The notes under the pieces are model-generated. The model was given only the letters and a program-made list of their open reading frames with translations. It searched no databases and was not told the origin of the DNA. 37,752 bases of DNA, from NCBI GenBank assembly GCA_017858735.1, contig JAFMBH010000034.1, positions 1 through 37,752 of the forward strand, given 5' to 3'. Numbering within the stretch: the stretch's first letter is position 1; every line of letters begins with the position of its first letter. This document shows positions 1-8,821 of the stretch, one piece after another. The position numbers were made by a program, and so were the translations under genes. This stretch comes from Bacteroidota bacterium (GTDB lineage Bacteria > Bacteroidota > Bacteroidia > Chitinophagales > Saprospiraceae).

Positions 1-432
1 TCTATTGATAAATTAAATCCATCAGGACAAAAAGCAAATGCTTACTATAATTTAGGAAATGCACTCTACCAAAAAGGAAATTTTAAGGGTAGCATTGATG
101 CCTATAAACAAGCGCTAAGAATTAAACCGGGAGATCAGGAAACGCAGCACAATCTATCCGTTGCTTTAAAAAAACAGCAGCAGAAAGAACAACAGCAACA
201 GCAGCAGGAAAATAAACAAAAACAAGATCAGCAAAAGCAAGATCAAAATCAAGATCAAAAAAATAGTAACCCAAATAAAAATCAACAAGAGCAGGGTGAA
301 AATACACAAAGAAAATTATCAAAGGAAGAAGCTGAAGCTCTTCTAAATATTATGGATGAAGAAGAAAAAAAAGTGCAATCAAAACTTCGACAAGCTGGAA
401 AAACAAATAGTCAAGTCAAAAAAGATTGGTAA
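1..432 (+). CDS. TPR-repeat protein of the Bat operon, 3' part only
   Basis: This is the open 3' end of a gene that starts before the window; frame 1 is open to the TAA at 430-432. The visible 143 residues begin with a TPR-like helix pair (YYNLGNALYQKGNF, then SIDAYKQALRIKPGD). A strongly Gln/Lys/Asp-rich low-complexity stretch follows (about residues 57-100), then a charged tail. The stop lies one base before the ATG of batD, so the two are surely co-transcribed. In Bacteroidota the Bat cluster typically carries VWA proteins (BatA, BatB), a TPR protein (BatC, or fused to BatB) and BatD; this order and the TPR fit the BatC or BatB-tail position. The role, peptide or protein binding in the periplasm in support of oxidative-stress tolerance, is inferred from the family. 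Whether VWA domains lie upstream cannot be seen. Confidence 0.8.
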   Translation, partial: SIDKLNPSGQKANAYYNLGNALYQKGNFKGSIDAYKQALRIKPGDQETQHNLSVALKKQQQKEQQQQQQENKQKQDQQKQDQNQDQKNSNPNKNQQEQGENTQRKLSKEEAEALLNIMDEEEKKVQSKLRQAGKTNSQVKKDW

Positions 433-433
433 A

Positions 434-2107
434 ATGCGCCCATTTTTATTTAGTCTAATTCTTTTGGTAAGTAGCTTCCTATACGGTCAAACTTCCTTCT
501 TTGCCGTTGCCGATGCTGAGAAAGTACGACCTGGAAATTTAGTGGAAGTCTCCTTTATCTTAAAAAATGGGGAAGGGGAAGATTTTATTTCACCAGACTT
601 TTCAAACGATTTTTATATCCTTTCCGGACCCAACAGAGGACTTAGTACAGTAATTCAAAATGGTCAAATACAAAGGGAAATGAGCTTTTCCTATACCTTG
701 CAGCCTAAGAGAAATGGAAAACTAACCATTCGTCCTGCAAGAATTAAAGTACGGGGAAAAACATTGAAAAGTAATTCCCTGGTCATTTTAGTGACATCAG
801 ATGGAAAGCAGGAAAATAATAATGATCAGGATTTTTTTATCCGTGCTGAACTTACTCAAAATACTATTTATCTGGGCCAACAGGTTCGACTTGATTATAA
901 AATCTACACCAGAAAAGAAATTCAAAATTATAGCATCCTTCAGGAAAGTGATTACGGAGGCTTTTATGCAGCAGATATTCAGAGAATGGATAATATGGTG
1001 CAAACCACCAATATAAAGGGTAAAACGTATTATACAAAAGTACTGAGAAGCGTTGCCCTTTTCCCACAACAAACAGGAAAACAAAGTATTTCTTCTCTTG
1101 TATTACAAGTAGGACTTTTGGAAGAAGATCCTCAAAGACCCAGTTCCCTTTTTTTTAACGGCGATGTGAAATACGTAAACGTAGAAAGTAATGTCTTAAA
1201 TGTTACCGTAAAAGATCTACCAAAACCTATTCCGGCCAATTTTAATGGCGGTATTGGCAACTTTTCAGCGTCGTCAGTCATAGACAAAACGTCGGCCTCA
1301 ACGAATGAAACTTTTTATTTAACCATTACCATTTTAGGTGACGGCGATGCCAAAAGAATAAAAAGCCCAAATCTTAACTTACCGCCATCCTTTCAATTAT
1401 ATGACACCAAGACTGAAGAAGAGGAAAGAGGTGAAAATGAGGGTAAAAAGTTTAGTCAGAAGTCATTTACCTATGTTATTCAACCGCAAAAAGAAGGAGA
1501 ATTCTCCTTTCAACCCTCATTTACCTATTTTTATCCGTTAACAGGTAAATACGAAACCAAATTATTAGATCCTTTTTTGATAAAAATAACAGCCAGTCAA
1601 TCTAATAGTATTTCTCTAAAAGAAGAGTCTGGTCAATTTGTTTCATTAACTTCAGAAGACTTCAAATCGCCTTCCATTTTTACCAATATTTTATGGATAG
1701 CCGGCTTTACCATCCCTTTCCTGGGTATCGCCTTTTTCTATGTGTATAAATATCTCAGCCAGCGAAAAAAGGTTAAGTCCCCTTCTGAAGTGACCACTGA
1801 CCATCTACAGCAGGCAAAGATATATGGAGATCAAGGTGATTATGAAAATAGTTTTATTGAACTAAGTTTTGCCTTAAGAACTTTTCTTTTTCACCAGTTT
1901 GATATTCCAAAAGAAAATTTTTCCAACGAACAAATTATTGATAAACTAGAACAATCAGGTCTTTCAAATCAAGCGTTAACTCAGCAATTAAGACAACTGC
2001 TGAACCGTTTTGAAATGGTCTTGTATGCTCCCTCAATGAAAAAAGATCAATGGAAATTAACCTGGGAGGAAGTTTGCCTGTGGATAAAACAATTTGATAA
2101 AGCTTAA
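434..2107 (+). CDS. batD: BatD family protein (aerotolerance locus)
   Basis: A 557-aa protein with an N-terminal signal peptide (MRPFLFSLILLVSSFLYGQ), a long beta-rich periplasmic region, one membrane segment at about residues 418-440 (ILWIAGFTIPFLGIAFFYVY) and a cytoplasmic helical tail of about 115 residues. This layout and the opening (FAVADAEKVRPGNLVEVSF) match the BatD family. I chose the ATG at 434 because it begins directly with the signal peptide and follows the upstream stop at once; the frame stays open back to an ATG at 356, but that start would add a lysine-rich extension inside the TPR gene. BatD is thought to form part of a membrane complex with the VWA Bat proteins. The gene converges with the DUF5916 gene with only one base between the stops. 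Confidence 0.9.
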   Translation: MRPFLFSLILLVSSFLYGQTSFFAVADAEKVRPGNLVEVSFILKNGEGEDFISPDFSNDFYILSGPNRGLSTVIQNGQIQREMSFSYTLQPKRNGKLTIRPARIKVRGKTLKSNSLVILVTSDGKQENNNDQDFFIRAELTQNTIYLGQQVRLDYKIYTRKEIQNYSILQESDYGGFYAADIQRMDNMVQTTNIKGKTYYTKVLRSVALFPQQTGKQSISSLVLQVGLLEEDPQRPSSLFFNGDVKYVNVESNVLNVTVKDLPKPIPANFNGGIGNFSASSVIDKTSASTNETFYLTITILGDGDAKRIKSPNLNLPPSFQLYDTKTEEEERGENEGKKFSQKSFTYVIQPQKEGEFSFQPSFTYFYPLTGKYETKLLDPFLIKITASQSNSISLKEESGQFVSLTSEDFKSPSIFTNILWIAGFTIPFLGIAFFYVYKYLSQRKKVKSPSEVTTDHLQQAKIYGDQGDYENSFIELSFALRTFLFHQFDIPKENFSNEQIIDKLEQSGLSNQALTQQLRQLLNRFEMVLYAPSMKKDQWKLTWEEVCLWIKQFDKA

Positions 2108-2108
2108 A

Positions 2109-4310
2109 TTAATTGTTTAGCCAATAATTAATTTTTAGCACAATAGCTCTGTTTTTATTATCAAACGATTCCGGATAATAATTATCCGTATATACTAAAA
2201 AAACATCTGAAACGGGTTTAAAACGCCATTGGATCCGCGAATTAATATTAACATTCTCAATTTGCGAATTATACTGTATAAAAGTTGTCCAAAACAAATT
2301 TTTGGTGAAAGTTATATCCAATCTCGGACCTATAAGCCACAAATTGGCATCTTTATAAGGTTCGGGAAAGCGCAATAAGTTAATACTGGCAACCATAGAA
2401 AGTAAGGCATACGGTTGCATTCTCAAATTAACAGATCCATCTAAATTCCATCTGTTCCCATTAAAGTATTGCCCCGATCTGGAGCTAATATTATAATTTA
2501 TCTTTTTTCTGGTATTCGAAGTGTAGCGGAGGATAAGTAAGTTGTATGCGTATCCATTACCCTGTTCCAAGCTTGGCCCGTCTCCACCACTTGGGTTGAA
2601 TGGTCTAAATAAGTAAACAAACTCCCTTCGCAATCTGGCCTCCAAATTGGCTGTACTTCTAAATAAAACCCTGTACATAAGATTTACATCGAAGTCCGTC
2701 AGACCATACTTTTCATTTCCTAGTTGGTCAAAATCAATACCCGGACCATGCTTATTTAATATTCCTTTGGTGGGATAAAAGTTGTACCAAAGGGAAGAAG
2801 CTACCCTTTTATAATCAGTCCTCCTTGCAAAACCTACTTCCGGATTATAATTTTCACCTACCGACTGGCCTGTGAAGGAAAATTCCCAATGATATGTATT
2901 GTAGTCAATATCGCCGCCAAAGACGCTGGAATTACCTTTGTTTTCCTCATCAAAAGAGTAATGATAAAAAGCCTTTCCTGCCCATTTATTATCTGCTGTG
3001 GCAAGATTATAGTCAAACCCAAGCACACGATTAAAATTTTTTTTATTAAACCCTATCACATTTTCGTCATAAAAAGGCTCTTTATTAACAAAAATAACAC
3101 CCACGTTAGATCTGCTAAATATTTTTCTTTGCACGGCAGCCACACTATAATTTACAGAGGGTTGATTAATGGATAAATCTCTTGCCGTTTGCATGCTGAG
3201 TAATCCAATCCTCCAGTTATTATCCAGTTTACCGCTCAATCTGGCGCCGAAATAAATAGGATTTTGAATGTTTTGTCCCGTTTCCTCATCTCTGGCAATA
3301 CCGATTCTTCTGGAAAAGAAGGGCCTTAATCGTTCCTGTCCGAAGGAGGCGAATAAATCGGCATTTTCTAAAAAGAACTGCCTCCTTTCCGGAAAAAATA
3401 TTTCAAATCTATCCAGATTAGTAACCTGTTCATCTACTTCCACTTGTGAAAAGTCAGGATTTACAGTTAAATCCAAATTTAAAGCGGGGCCCACGCTAAT
3501 TTTAGCATCCCCACCAATATTAATCTTATTGGTAACGGGAACATTATTTAGTTTATCTACTTGAGAATTTGCCAATACATAAGGAATAACAGCGAAATTC
3601 GTATTTTTTTTAGCCAAAGGTTCATCCCAAACCCCTCTGCACATGCTTACCAGATTTAAAATCTGAAATTGTCGGGGGAGCCGGGGAAAAACTACCCGCT
3701 CCGCTGATTCACTATCTATCCTATAAAATTTAAAATTCCAGTATTTAGATCCCGGTTTAAATCGGAGCGTGCTAAAGGGAATGGCACCTTCAGCAACCCA
3801 GTAACCTTCAAATTGTTTTGCTCCTGCAAACCACTTATTATCCCAGCTAAAACTCAGGTCACTACCTGTTGAACCACCATTTGAAATTAAACCCTCTCTT
3901 TGGACACCAAAAGGATTTACCCCAAACTGAAAGCCATTCGTTTGATCCTGAAATGGATCAATGATTATTGAAAATCCATCATTTGCTTCCCCCCTGAAAT
4001 CTCTTCTTAGAGAGGGAGTAATATAACTTCTGTCTATTTTTCTATTTTTCATGACAGCAAGAAAATAAATATGTTTATCATCATACCCTATTTTCACTGA
4101 AATACCTTGCTGTGCAGGTAAAGTATCGGTAGGAAAATATTGCCAAAAATCCTTAATTTCAGGTATATTTCTCCAGGCTTCATCGTCGGGAAGACCATCA
4201 ATTTTGATAGTTGAGGTTACTTTTTGTAGTTTAAACTCACTTACTTCCTGTGCATTTACAAGAAATGGGGAAAACAGAGCTAATAGCCCAATGATAAGTT
4301 TTTGGAGCAT
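2109..4310 (-). CDS. DUF5916 protein: CBM9-like domain plus outer-membrane barrel
   Basis: A 733-aa protein with a signal peptide (ending FSPFLVNAQ). Residues about 25-230 form a carbohydrate-binding family 9-like domain (opening KIDGLPDDEAWRN; later IGYDDKHIYFLAVMKN). The rest is rich in alternating aromatic and polar strands and matches the DUF5916 region, predicted to be a TonB-receptor-like beta-barrel; FFPERRQFFLENADLF is typical of the family. The protein is probably in the outer membrane. The reaction or ligand of DUF5916 proteins is not established; older annotations calling them hydrolases are weakly founded. It is a single-gene unit, convergent with batD and divergent from the OmpA-like gene across a 141-bp gap that must hold both promoters. 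Confidence 0.85.
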   Translation of the reverse strand: MLQKLIIGLLALFSPFLVNAQEVSEFKLQKVTSTIKIDGLPDDEAWRNIPEIKDFWQYFPTDTLPAQQGISVKIGYDDKHIYFLAVMKNRKIDRSYITPSLRRDFRGEANDGFSIIIDPFQDQTNGFQFGVNPFGVQREGLISNGGSTGSDLSFSWDNKWFAGAKQFEGYWVAEGAIPFSTLRFKPGSKYWNFKFYRIDSESAERVVFPRLPRQFQILNLVSMCRGVWDEPLAKKNTNFAVIPYVLANSQVDKLNNVPVTNKINIGGDAKISVGPALNLDLTVNPDFSQVEVDEQVTNLDRFEIFFPERRQFFLENADLFASFGQERLRPFFSRRIGIARDEETGQNIQNPIYFGARLSGKLDNNWRIGLLSMQTARDLSINQPSVNYSVAAVQRKIFSRSNVGVIFVNKEPFYDENVIGFNKKNFNRVLGFDYNLATADNKWAGKAFYHYSFDEENKGNSSVFGGDIDYNTYHWEFSFTGQSVGENYNPEVGFARRTDYKRVASSLWYNFYPTKGILNKHGPGIDFDQLGNEKYGLTDFDVNLMYRVLFRSTANLEARLRREFVYLFRPFNPSGGDGPSLEQGNGYAYNLLILRYTSNTRKKINYNISSRSGQYFNGNRWNLDGSVNLRMQPYALLSMVASINLLRFPEPYKDANLWLIGPRLDITFTKNLFWTTFIQYNSQIENVNINSRIQWRFKPVSDVFLVYTDNYYPESFDNKNRAIVLKINYWLNN

Positions 4311-4451
4311 TTTCAGTAAAATAGATTTCGTTTAGGTGCTATTACCATAAAAATTGGAAGTCCAAAATAGACAATTTTTTAATAAATTTTCGTTACTTTT
4401 AATGTGTAGTTTTTTTTCTACTTTTTTTTTCATTTTTTCAATAAACCTTTT

Positions 4452-5375
4452 ATGAAGCCCTATCTTTTTCTTCTTTCCATTGTCTTAATTGGATCTTCTT
4501 GTGTTACAAAAAAGAAATACCTGGCCTTTCAGGGTGAGCAACAGGCATTGGTTAAAGCGGCAGAACAGAATTTGGCAGATTGCCAGTTTCAACTTAGTCA
4601 ACTAAAAAGTCAGCTACAGATAAAAGAAACAGAATTACAAAGCCGCCTGCGTGAAATGCAAAATAAGGATGGCGAATTAACGGATAAAAGAAATCAGGTG
4701 CGTCTGTTAGAAGACCAGATTGCCTTATTAAAAGGTACAAACGCTAGTTTATTGGATAGGCTTTCCGATCTTTCCGTAATTAGTAAAAGTGGGGCAGAAA
4801 GTATCAATAAATCGCTACAGGCTATAAGCGAACAGAGCAAATATATACAGGACCTTACAGGTCAGATGCAAAGAAAGGATTCTTTAAGTCTTTCTTTGGT
4901 AAATACCTTAAAAAGGTCTTTATCTGATGTCAATGACCAGGATTTGACCATTGAAGTAAAAAAAGGCGTTGTTTATGTCTCTATTTCTGATAAACTACTC
5001 TTCAGAAGTGGTAGTCATGACATCAACGACAGAGCTCAAAGTGTTTTATCAAAGGTAGCCTCCGTCGTTAATGACCACAAAGATATTGATATTTTAGTGG
5101 AAGGTCATACCGATAATTTAGCTATTTCTAATTCCTGTACCATCGATAACTGGGACTTAAGTGTTCGCAGAGCTACCTCCGTTGTGCGCTTTCTACAACA
5201 AAAACACCAGGTAGATCCAAAAAGAATGACTGCTGGAGGTAGAGGTGAATTCTCTCCGAAGGTAGAAAATGACTCTGCGGCTGGAAGACAGGCAAATAGA
5301 AGAACTGAGATTATTATTACACCTAAATTAGATCAGTTTTTTAATCTGCTTTCCTCTCCTGAAAGTAAAAATTAA
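4452..5375 (+). CDS. OmpA-family lipoprotein with coiled coil
   Basis: A 307-aa protein. The N-terminus carries a lipoprotein signal with the lipobox IGSSC, so Cys17 is the likely lipidated residue. Residues about 28-150 are a Gln/Leu/Lys-rich helical region, probably a coiled coil. The C-terminal ~115 residues are an OmpA-C domain: ILVEGHTDN, then NWDLSVRRATSVVRFL, then GGRGEF and ANRRTEIIITP. The Asp and Arg positions used to grip the diaminopimelate of peptidoglycan are present. The protein therefore probably tethers the outer membrane to the cell wall. It is followed after six bases by the ogt gene and is probably co-transcribed with it, though no functional link is obvious. Confidence 0.9.
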   Translation: MKPYLFLLSIVLIGSSCVTKKKYLAFQGEQQALVKAAEQNLADCQFQLSQLKSQLQIKETELQSRLREMQNKDGELTDKRNQVRLLEDQIALLKGTNASLLDRLSDLSVISKSGAESINKSLQAISEQSKYIQDLTGQMQRKDSLSLSLVNTLKRSLSDVNDQDLTIEVKKGVVYVSISDKLLFRSGSHDINDRAQSVLSKVASVVNDHKDIDILVEGHTDNLAISNSCTIDNWDLSVRRATSVVRFLQQKHQVDPKRMTAGGRGEFSPKVENDSAAGRQANRRTEIIITPKLDQFFNLLSSPESKN

Positions 5376-5381
5376 AATCGT

Positions 5382-5840
5382 TTGAATAGTCTGATTTATG
5401 ATTCTCCCTTTGGTTTATTGCGTATCATAACCAATGAGAATAAGTTGGTTTCGGTAAAATTAGTTGATGCTAAAAATGAGAAAGACGGTTTGTCTTCCCA
5501 TGATGAAGTCGCTTTAGAAACCGTTAATCAACTGCAGCAATATTTTAATAAAAAGAGGACGAAGTTTGATTTACCCATTTCTTATGGAAATGCTTCCCCT
5601 TTTCAAATAGCCGTTTGGGAATCTTTACAACGCATTCCTTACGGCGAAACTGTAAGTTACAGTGAATTAGCATCTATGGCTGGAAGTGAAAAAGCATTTC
5701 GTGCCGCTGGAAATGCCAATCGGAATAATCCCATCGCTATCATTATTCCCTGTCATAGATGTATTGCAAAAAATGGCGACCTTCACGGATATTTCTATGG
5801 CCTGGAAAAAAAGAAATATTTATTAGACTTAGAAAAATAA
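5382..5840 (+). CDS. ogt: Methylated-DNA-[protein]-cysteine S-methyltransferase
   Basis: A 152-aa DNA-repair protein that takes the alkyl group from O6-alkylguanine onto its own cysteine. The active-site motif is IIIPCHRCI, with the acceptor Cys in PCHR; the usual residue after PCHR is V, here C. The DNA-binding helix region precedes it (FQIAVWESLQRIPYGETVSYSELA, with AFRAAGNANRNNP after it), and the C-terminal GLEKKKYLLDLE is typical. No Ada-type regulatory domain is present, so this is the short Ogt/MGMT form. The start is a TTG at 5382, six bases after the OmpA-like gene stops; no in-frame ATG gives a full N-terminus. It converges with the MoaD-like gene nine bases downstream. Confidence 0.93.
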   Translation: MNSLIYDSPFGLLRIITNENKLVSVKLVDAKNEKDGLSSHDEVALETVNQLQQYFNKKRTKFDLPISYGNASPFQIAVWESLQRIPYGETVSYSELASMAGSEKAFRAAGNANRNNPIAIIIPCHRCIAKNGDLHGYFYGLEKKKYLLDLEK

Positions 5841-5849
5841 CAATCTTCT

Positions 5850-6086
5850 CTAACCTCCACTAACAGGAGGAATAATTACTATTTCAGCTTCTTCCGACAG
5901 ATTTGTATCATCCGTTGCATAAGATTGATTCACAGCAATGGCCATTGTTTTTAGGTGTAACATCTCAGGATAACGTTCGTATAAATAGTCTTTTAATTGC
6001 CTCACGGTGGTTACCATATTCGGCTCAATATATATGCTTGAATTTCCTAGAATTTCCTTTGCTATACCAAATGCTTTGACCCTCAT
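5850..6086 (-). CDS. MoaD/ThiS-family sulfur-carrier protein
   Basis: A 78-aa ubiquitin-fold protein ending in VIIPPVSGG. The C-terminal Gly-Gly is the residue pair that an E1-like enzyme adenylates and thiocarboxylates in MoaD. The N-terminus MRVKAFGIAKEILG and the middle VRQLKDYLYERYP fit MoaD better than ThiS. In molybdenum-cofactor synthesis MoaD hands sulfur to precursor Z within MPT synthase. No moaE, moeB or other cofactor gene lies nearby: neighbours are ogt and map. The gene is alone on the - strand between convergent ogt and divergent map. It could serve a dispersed moa pathway or another thiolation system. Confidence 0.82.
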   Translation of the reverse strand: MRVKAFGIAKEILGNSSIYIEPNMVTTVRQLKDYLYERYPEMLHLKTMAIAVNQSYATDDTNLSEEAEIVIIPPVSGG

Positions 6087-6159
6087 TTTTCGCTTTTCTT
6101 GTTTAACTTCTAAAATTACCTTTTTTTTATATTAACTTTCGCCATTAAAGTTAAAAATC

Positions 6160-6918
6160 TTGATAGTTCAGACAGACGCAGATTTATTGGGTATGCGGGC
6201 AGCCAGTGATGCAGTGGCCCTAACCCTAAAATCAATGATTGGATATGCCAAACCGGGCATGAATACCTTCGAATTAGATGAATATGGAGCATCCTTACTA
6301 AAAAGTTATGGTGCCACCTCTGCACCCATTAAAGATTATAAATTTCCCGGTTATACCTGTATTTCACTAAATAAAGAGGCAGCTCACGGTATTCCCTCTA
6401 AATCTAAAATTCTAAAAGTGGGTGATTTAATTAATATTGATGTGTCAGCGGAACTTAACGGTTATTATGGAGATAATGGGTTTTCATTTATCCTTGGAAA
6501 TGATTTGGCTGGTTTACAGCCCTTAGTATCCGCCTCCAGAGAAATTTTACTATCTGCAATAAAGGAGATTAAAGCAGGAGTAAGAATAGCTGTGGTTGGG
6601 AGATTTATACAGCAAAAAGCCGCCGAAAGAGGTTTTAAAGTGATTAAAAATTTAGTGGGTCACGGCATTGGTAGAAAACTACACGAAGATCCAGACGAGA
6701 TTCCCTGTTTTTACGACCCATATAATAAAGCTGTTTTTAAAAAAAATAGCGTCATAGCTTTAGAAACCTTTATTTCCACTAAAGCGTCTTTCGTTAAGGA
6801 AGATACCGACGGTTGGACCATGATTACAAGGGATGGAAGTTACGTTGCCCAACATGAACACACCCTTATTGTTACCAGTGAAGAGCCTACTATTCTAACC
6901 TGGCAAAATGGAATCTGA
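6160..6918 (+). CDS. map: Type I methionine aminopeptidase
   Basis: A 252-aa metalloprotease that removes the initiator methionine from nascent proteins. The pita-bread-fold metal ligands are visible in order: Asp in DLINIDVSAELNG, Asp in YYGDNGFSF, His in LVGHGIGRKLHEDP, Glu in VIALETFIS and Glu in QHEHTL. The substrate-side His is in KEAAHGIPS. The GDN sequence at the second ligand differs from the commoner GDT/GDS. The frame has a stop at 6133-6135 and no ATG that gives the normal N-terminus, so a TTG at 6160 (MIVQTDADLLGMR) is the best start. The next gene overlaps the 3' end by 11 bases, which suggests translational coupling. Confidence 0.93.
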   Translation: MIVQTDADLLGMRAASDAVALTLKSMIGYAKPGMNTFELDEYGASLLKSYGATSAPIKDYKFPGYTCISLNKEAAHGIPSKSKILKVGDLINIDVSAELNGYYGDNGFSFILGNDLAGLQPLVSASREILLSAIKEIKAGVRIAVVGRFIQQKAAERGFKVIKNLVGHGIGRKLHEDPDEIPCFYDPYNKAVFKKNSVIALETFISTKASFVKEDTDGWTMITRDGSYVAQHEHTLIVTSEEPTILTWQNGI

Positions 6919-7963
6919 TATGCATTATATCGACTTTACAACCATTGTAAACCATGCCTGGGCCGCTTATGACAGTAGCAGACCCATAAAGTCCATTTCT
7001 GACATAAGTGCGCGGGTTTCAACAAATCATGTTTACAAAATTATTTTTCCCGAAGGAGATTTTGTTATCGCCAAGCTTTCTTATTTCGGTAAATATGACC
7101 ATTTTATTGAGGATCATTCCATTATAAATGTCCTCGCCAATAATCTGAATATCCCTTTTAATCATTTCCTGGCTCGCTCACTGATAAAAGGAAATCAATT
7201 GTTTGTTCACAGATACAAAGATTCCCTGATTGATGCCTGGGTTGTTTTTTATAATCCAGTGGCCATTGATTTGAAATTACCCGCCAGATTAAGCCATAAT
7301 CATATAGAACGCCTGGGAGAAGAATTTGCCGCTTTTCATAAAGCGTGTTCCAGAGTGTCAAACACATTACCCCCTTCTTCTAAAACGCTTAAATCAGATA
7401 TTTACCACCTTTTAGACATTCTTTCAACAGATTTTGGACAATTTGAACACCGATTATATGCTTCTGTTTTACAGGAACAATGTGACCGATTTTTTACAAA
7501 TAGCGATTCATTGCGCATTGATAAATTACAAAAAATTCCCGTTTTTGTAGATTGGAATATCGGAAATTTTTCTGTAACCACCCAAACCAGCCTTTACTCC
7601 CGATGGGATTATGATTGGTTTAGAATGGCTTCCCGAATTTTAGATTTTTATTTTCTAAGTCGCATTGTTTCTGATGCTGGTGACAGAACGGTATTTAGTT
7701 ATAATATTTCGCCGCTAATGGAGGACCGGTTTATCATTTTTCTTAAAGCCTATCATCGGGTTTATCCTTTGACAGAAATTGAAATCCGATTTATACCTGA
7801 GGTTTATCGTTTCTTTATACTTAATTATGTTATAAAAGACGGCCGATATTTCTTCCACGAAATTTATGCTACCAAATTACAGAAAGAGGCATACAGTACT
7901 TATTTTCCAAGTATTGAAAAAGAATTTAATGCCGATAAATTACTTCGGGCACTAGCGCTATAA
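6908..7963 (+). CDS. Aminoglycoside-phosphotransferase/choline-kinase-fold protein
   Basis: A 351-aa protein with a divergent kinase fold. The N-lobe has a beta-rich opening (VYKIIFPEGDFVIAKLSY, where the Lys could be the ATP-site lysine). At about residue 210 VFVDWNIGNF resembles the catalytic loop of the APH family (HGDxxxxN), with Asp and Asn kept but the His-Gly replaced. At about residue 230 RWDYDW resembles the magnesium-binding Asp segment that follows it. The substrate is unknown; the family includes choline, homoserine and antibiotic kinases. The ATG at 6908 overlaps map by 11 bases; a second ATG at 6920, just past the map stop, is equally possible. The HAD-type gene follows after nine bases, so a kinase and a phosphatase-fold protein sit in one operon. 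Confidence 0.7.
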   Translation: MESDMHYIDFTTIVNHAWAAYDSSRPIKSISDISARVSTNHVYKIIFPEGDFVIAKLSYFGKYDHFIEDHSIINVLANNLNIPFNHFLARSLIKGNQLFVHRYKDSLIDAWVVFYNPVAIDLKLPARLSHNHIERLGEEFAAFHKACSRVSNTLPPSSKTLKSDIYHLLDILSTDFGQFEHRLYASVLQEQCDRFFTNSDSLRIDKLQKIPVFVDWNIGNFSVTTQTSLYSRWDYDWFRMASRILDFYFLSRIVSDAGDRTVFSYNISPLMEDRFIIFLKAYHRVYPLTEIEIRFIPEVYRFFILNYVIKDGRYFFHEIYATKLQKEAYSTYFPSIEKEFNADKLLRALAL

Positions 7964-7972
7964 TATAAACGT

Positions 7973-8821
7973 ATGACTAAAATTTCTTCTTTTGAAAAGG
8001 TTATTCAACAATATGATGCTATATTTTTTGATGCCTTTGGTGTGTTAAAAAATTACAATGGCTTGATTGAAGGCGTAGCAGAAACCATCTATAAGCTGCA
8101 TAATGACCAAAAACAAATTTTTATTCTTACTAACGATTCTTCCCGTAGTCCTTTTGAACTAGCTAAAAGATACCAACAGCAAGGTATTGATTTAATTACC
8201 GAGGAAAATATGATTTCTTCAGGCATGCTCGCCCGGGAATATCTTCAATTAAAGATAAAAAAAGGTACCATTGCCTATTTAGGAACTAAAAATTCTGCCC
8301 ATTATGTTGAAAATTTAGGCCTTCCCACTTTACCCATCAGCGAGGTCCAGCCAGAAAACTTTTCTGACATTTCCGCTTTGGTTTTGTTAGATGAAGAAGG
8401 TTTTAACTGGGAAAGTGATTTGAGTAAATCCATTAATTTACTCAGACATAAAAATATTCCTGTCGTAGTAGCCAATACCGATAGGACTTATCCTGTTAGT
8501 AACAATCAAATTAATATTGCTATCGGTGGTATTGCCAACATGCTGGAAGATATTGTTGGTAAACGATTTATTCGCTTCGGAAAACCTGACGTTCCTCTAT
8601 TTATCTATGCTTACGAAAAATTATCTTCTACAAAAAGTATTCCAAAAGATAAAATACTCATGGTAGGTGATACGCTACATACGGATATTTTAGGGGGCAA
8701 TAAATTCGGCATACATACTGCCCTCGTTTTATCGGGCAATACTCTTCCTGACCAACATCATTTTTTAATTAATTCCAGCGGAATCATACCCGATTATGTA
8801 TGCCATTCCGTAGCACTTTAA
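7973..8821 (+). CDS. HAD-IIA family hydrolase-like protein (NagD-like, TIGR01459 type)
   Basis: A 282-aa HAD protein. Motif I is IFFDAFGVL with the nucleophile Asp20; motif II is ILTNDSSRS; motif III contains the lysine of RFGKPDVP; motif IV is MVGDTLHTDILGG. A cap domain between motifs II and III fits subclass IIA. The second Asp of the usual DxD general acid/base motif is replaced by Phe (D-A-F-G), as in the TIGR01459 subgroup that has an aromatic residue there; this may mean a non-standard reaction. The substrate is unknown. It lies directly downstream of the APH-like kinase, probably in one transcript with map. Its last four bases overlap the convergent bcp gene. Confidence 0.82.
   Translation: MTKISSFEKVIQQYDAIFFDAFGVLKNYNGLIEGVAETIYKLHNDQKQIFILTNDSSRSPFELAKRYQQQGIDLITEENMISSGMLAREYLQLKIKKGTIAYLGTKNSAHYVENLGLPTLPISEVQPENFSDISALVLLDEEGFNWESDLSKSINLLRHKNIPVVVANTDRTYPVSNNQINIAIGGIANMLEDIVGKRFIRFGKPDVPLFIYAYEKLSSTKSIPKDKILMVGDTLHTDILGGNKFGIHTALVLSGNTLPDQHHFLINSSGIIPDYVCHSVAL

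Noticed and set aside
169-300. Gln-rich repetitive DNA (many CAG/CAA/CAAGAT units)
   Set aside because: It encodes a low-complexity linker of the TPR protein. It is irregular and not a CRISPR array or tandem-repeat locus.
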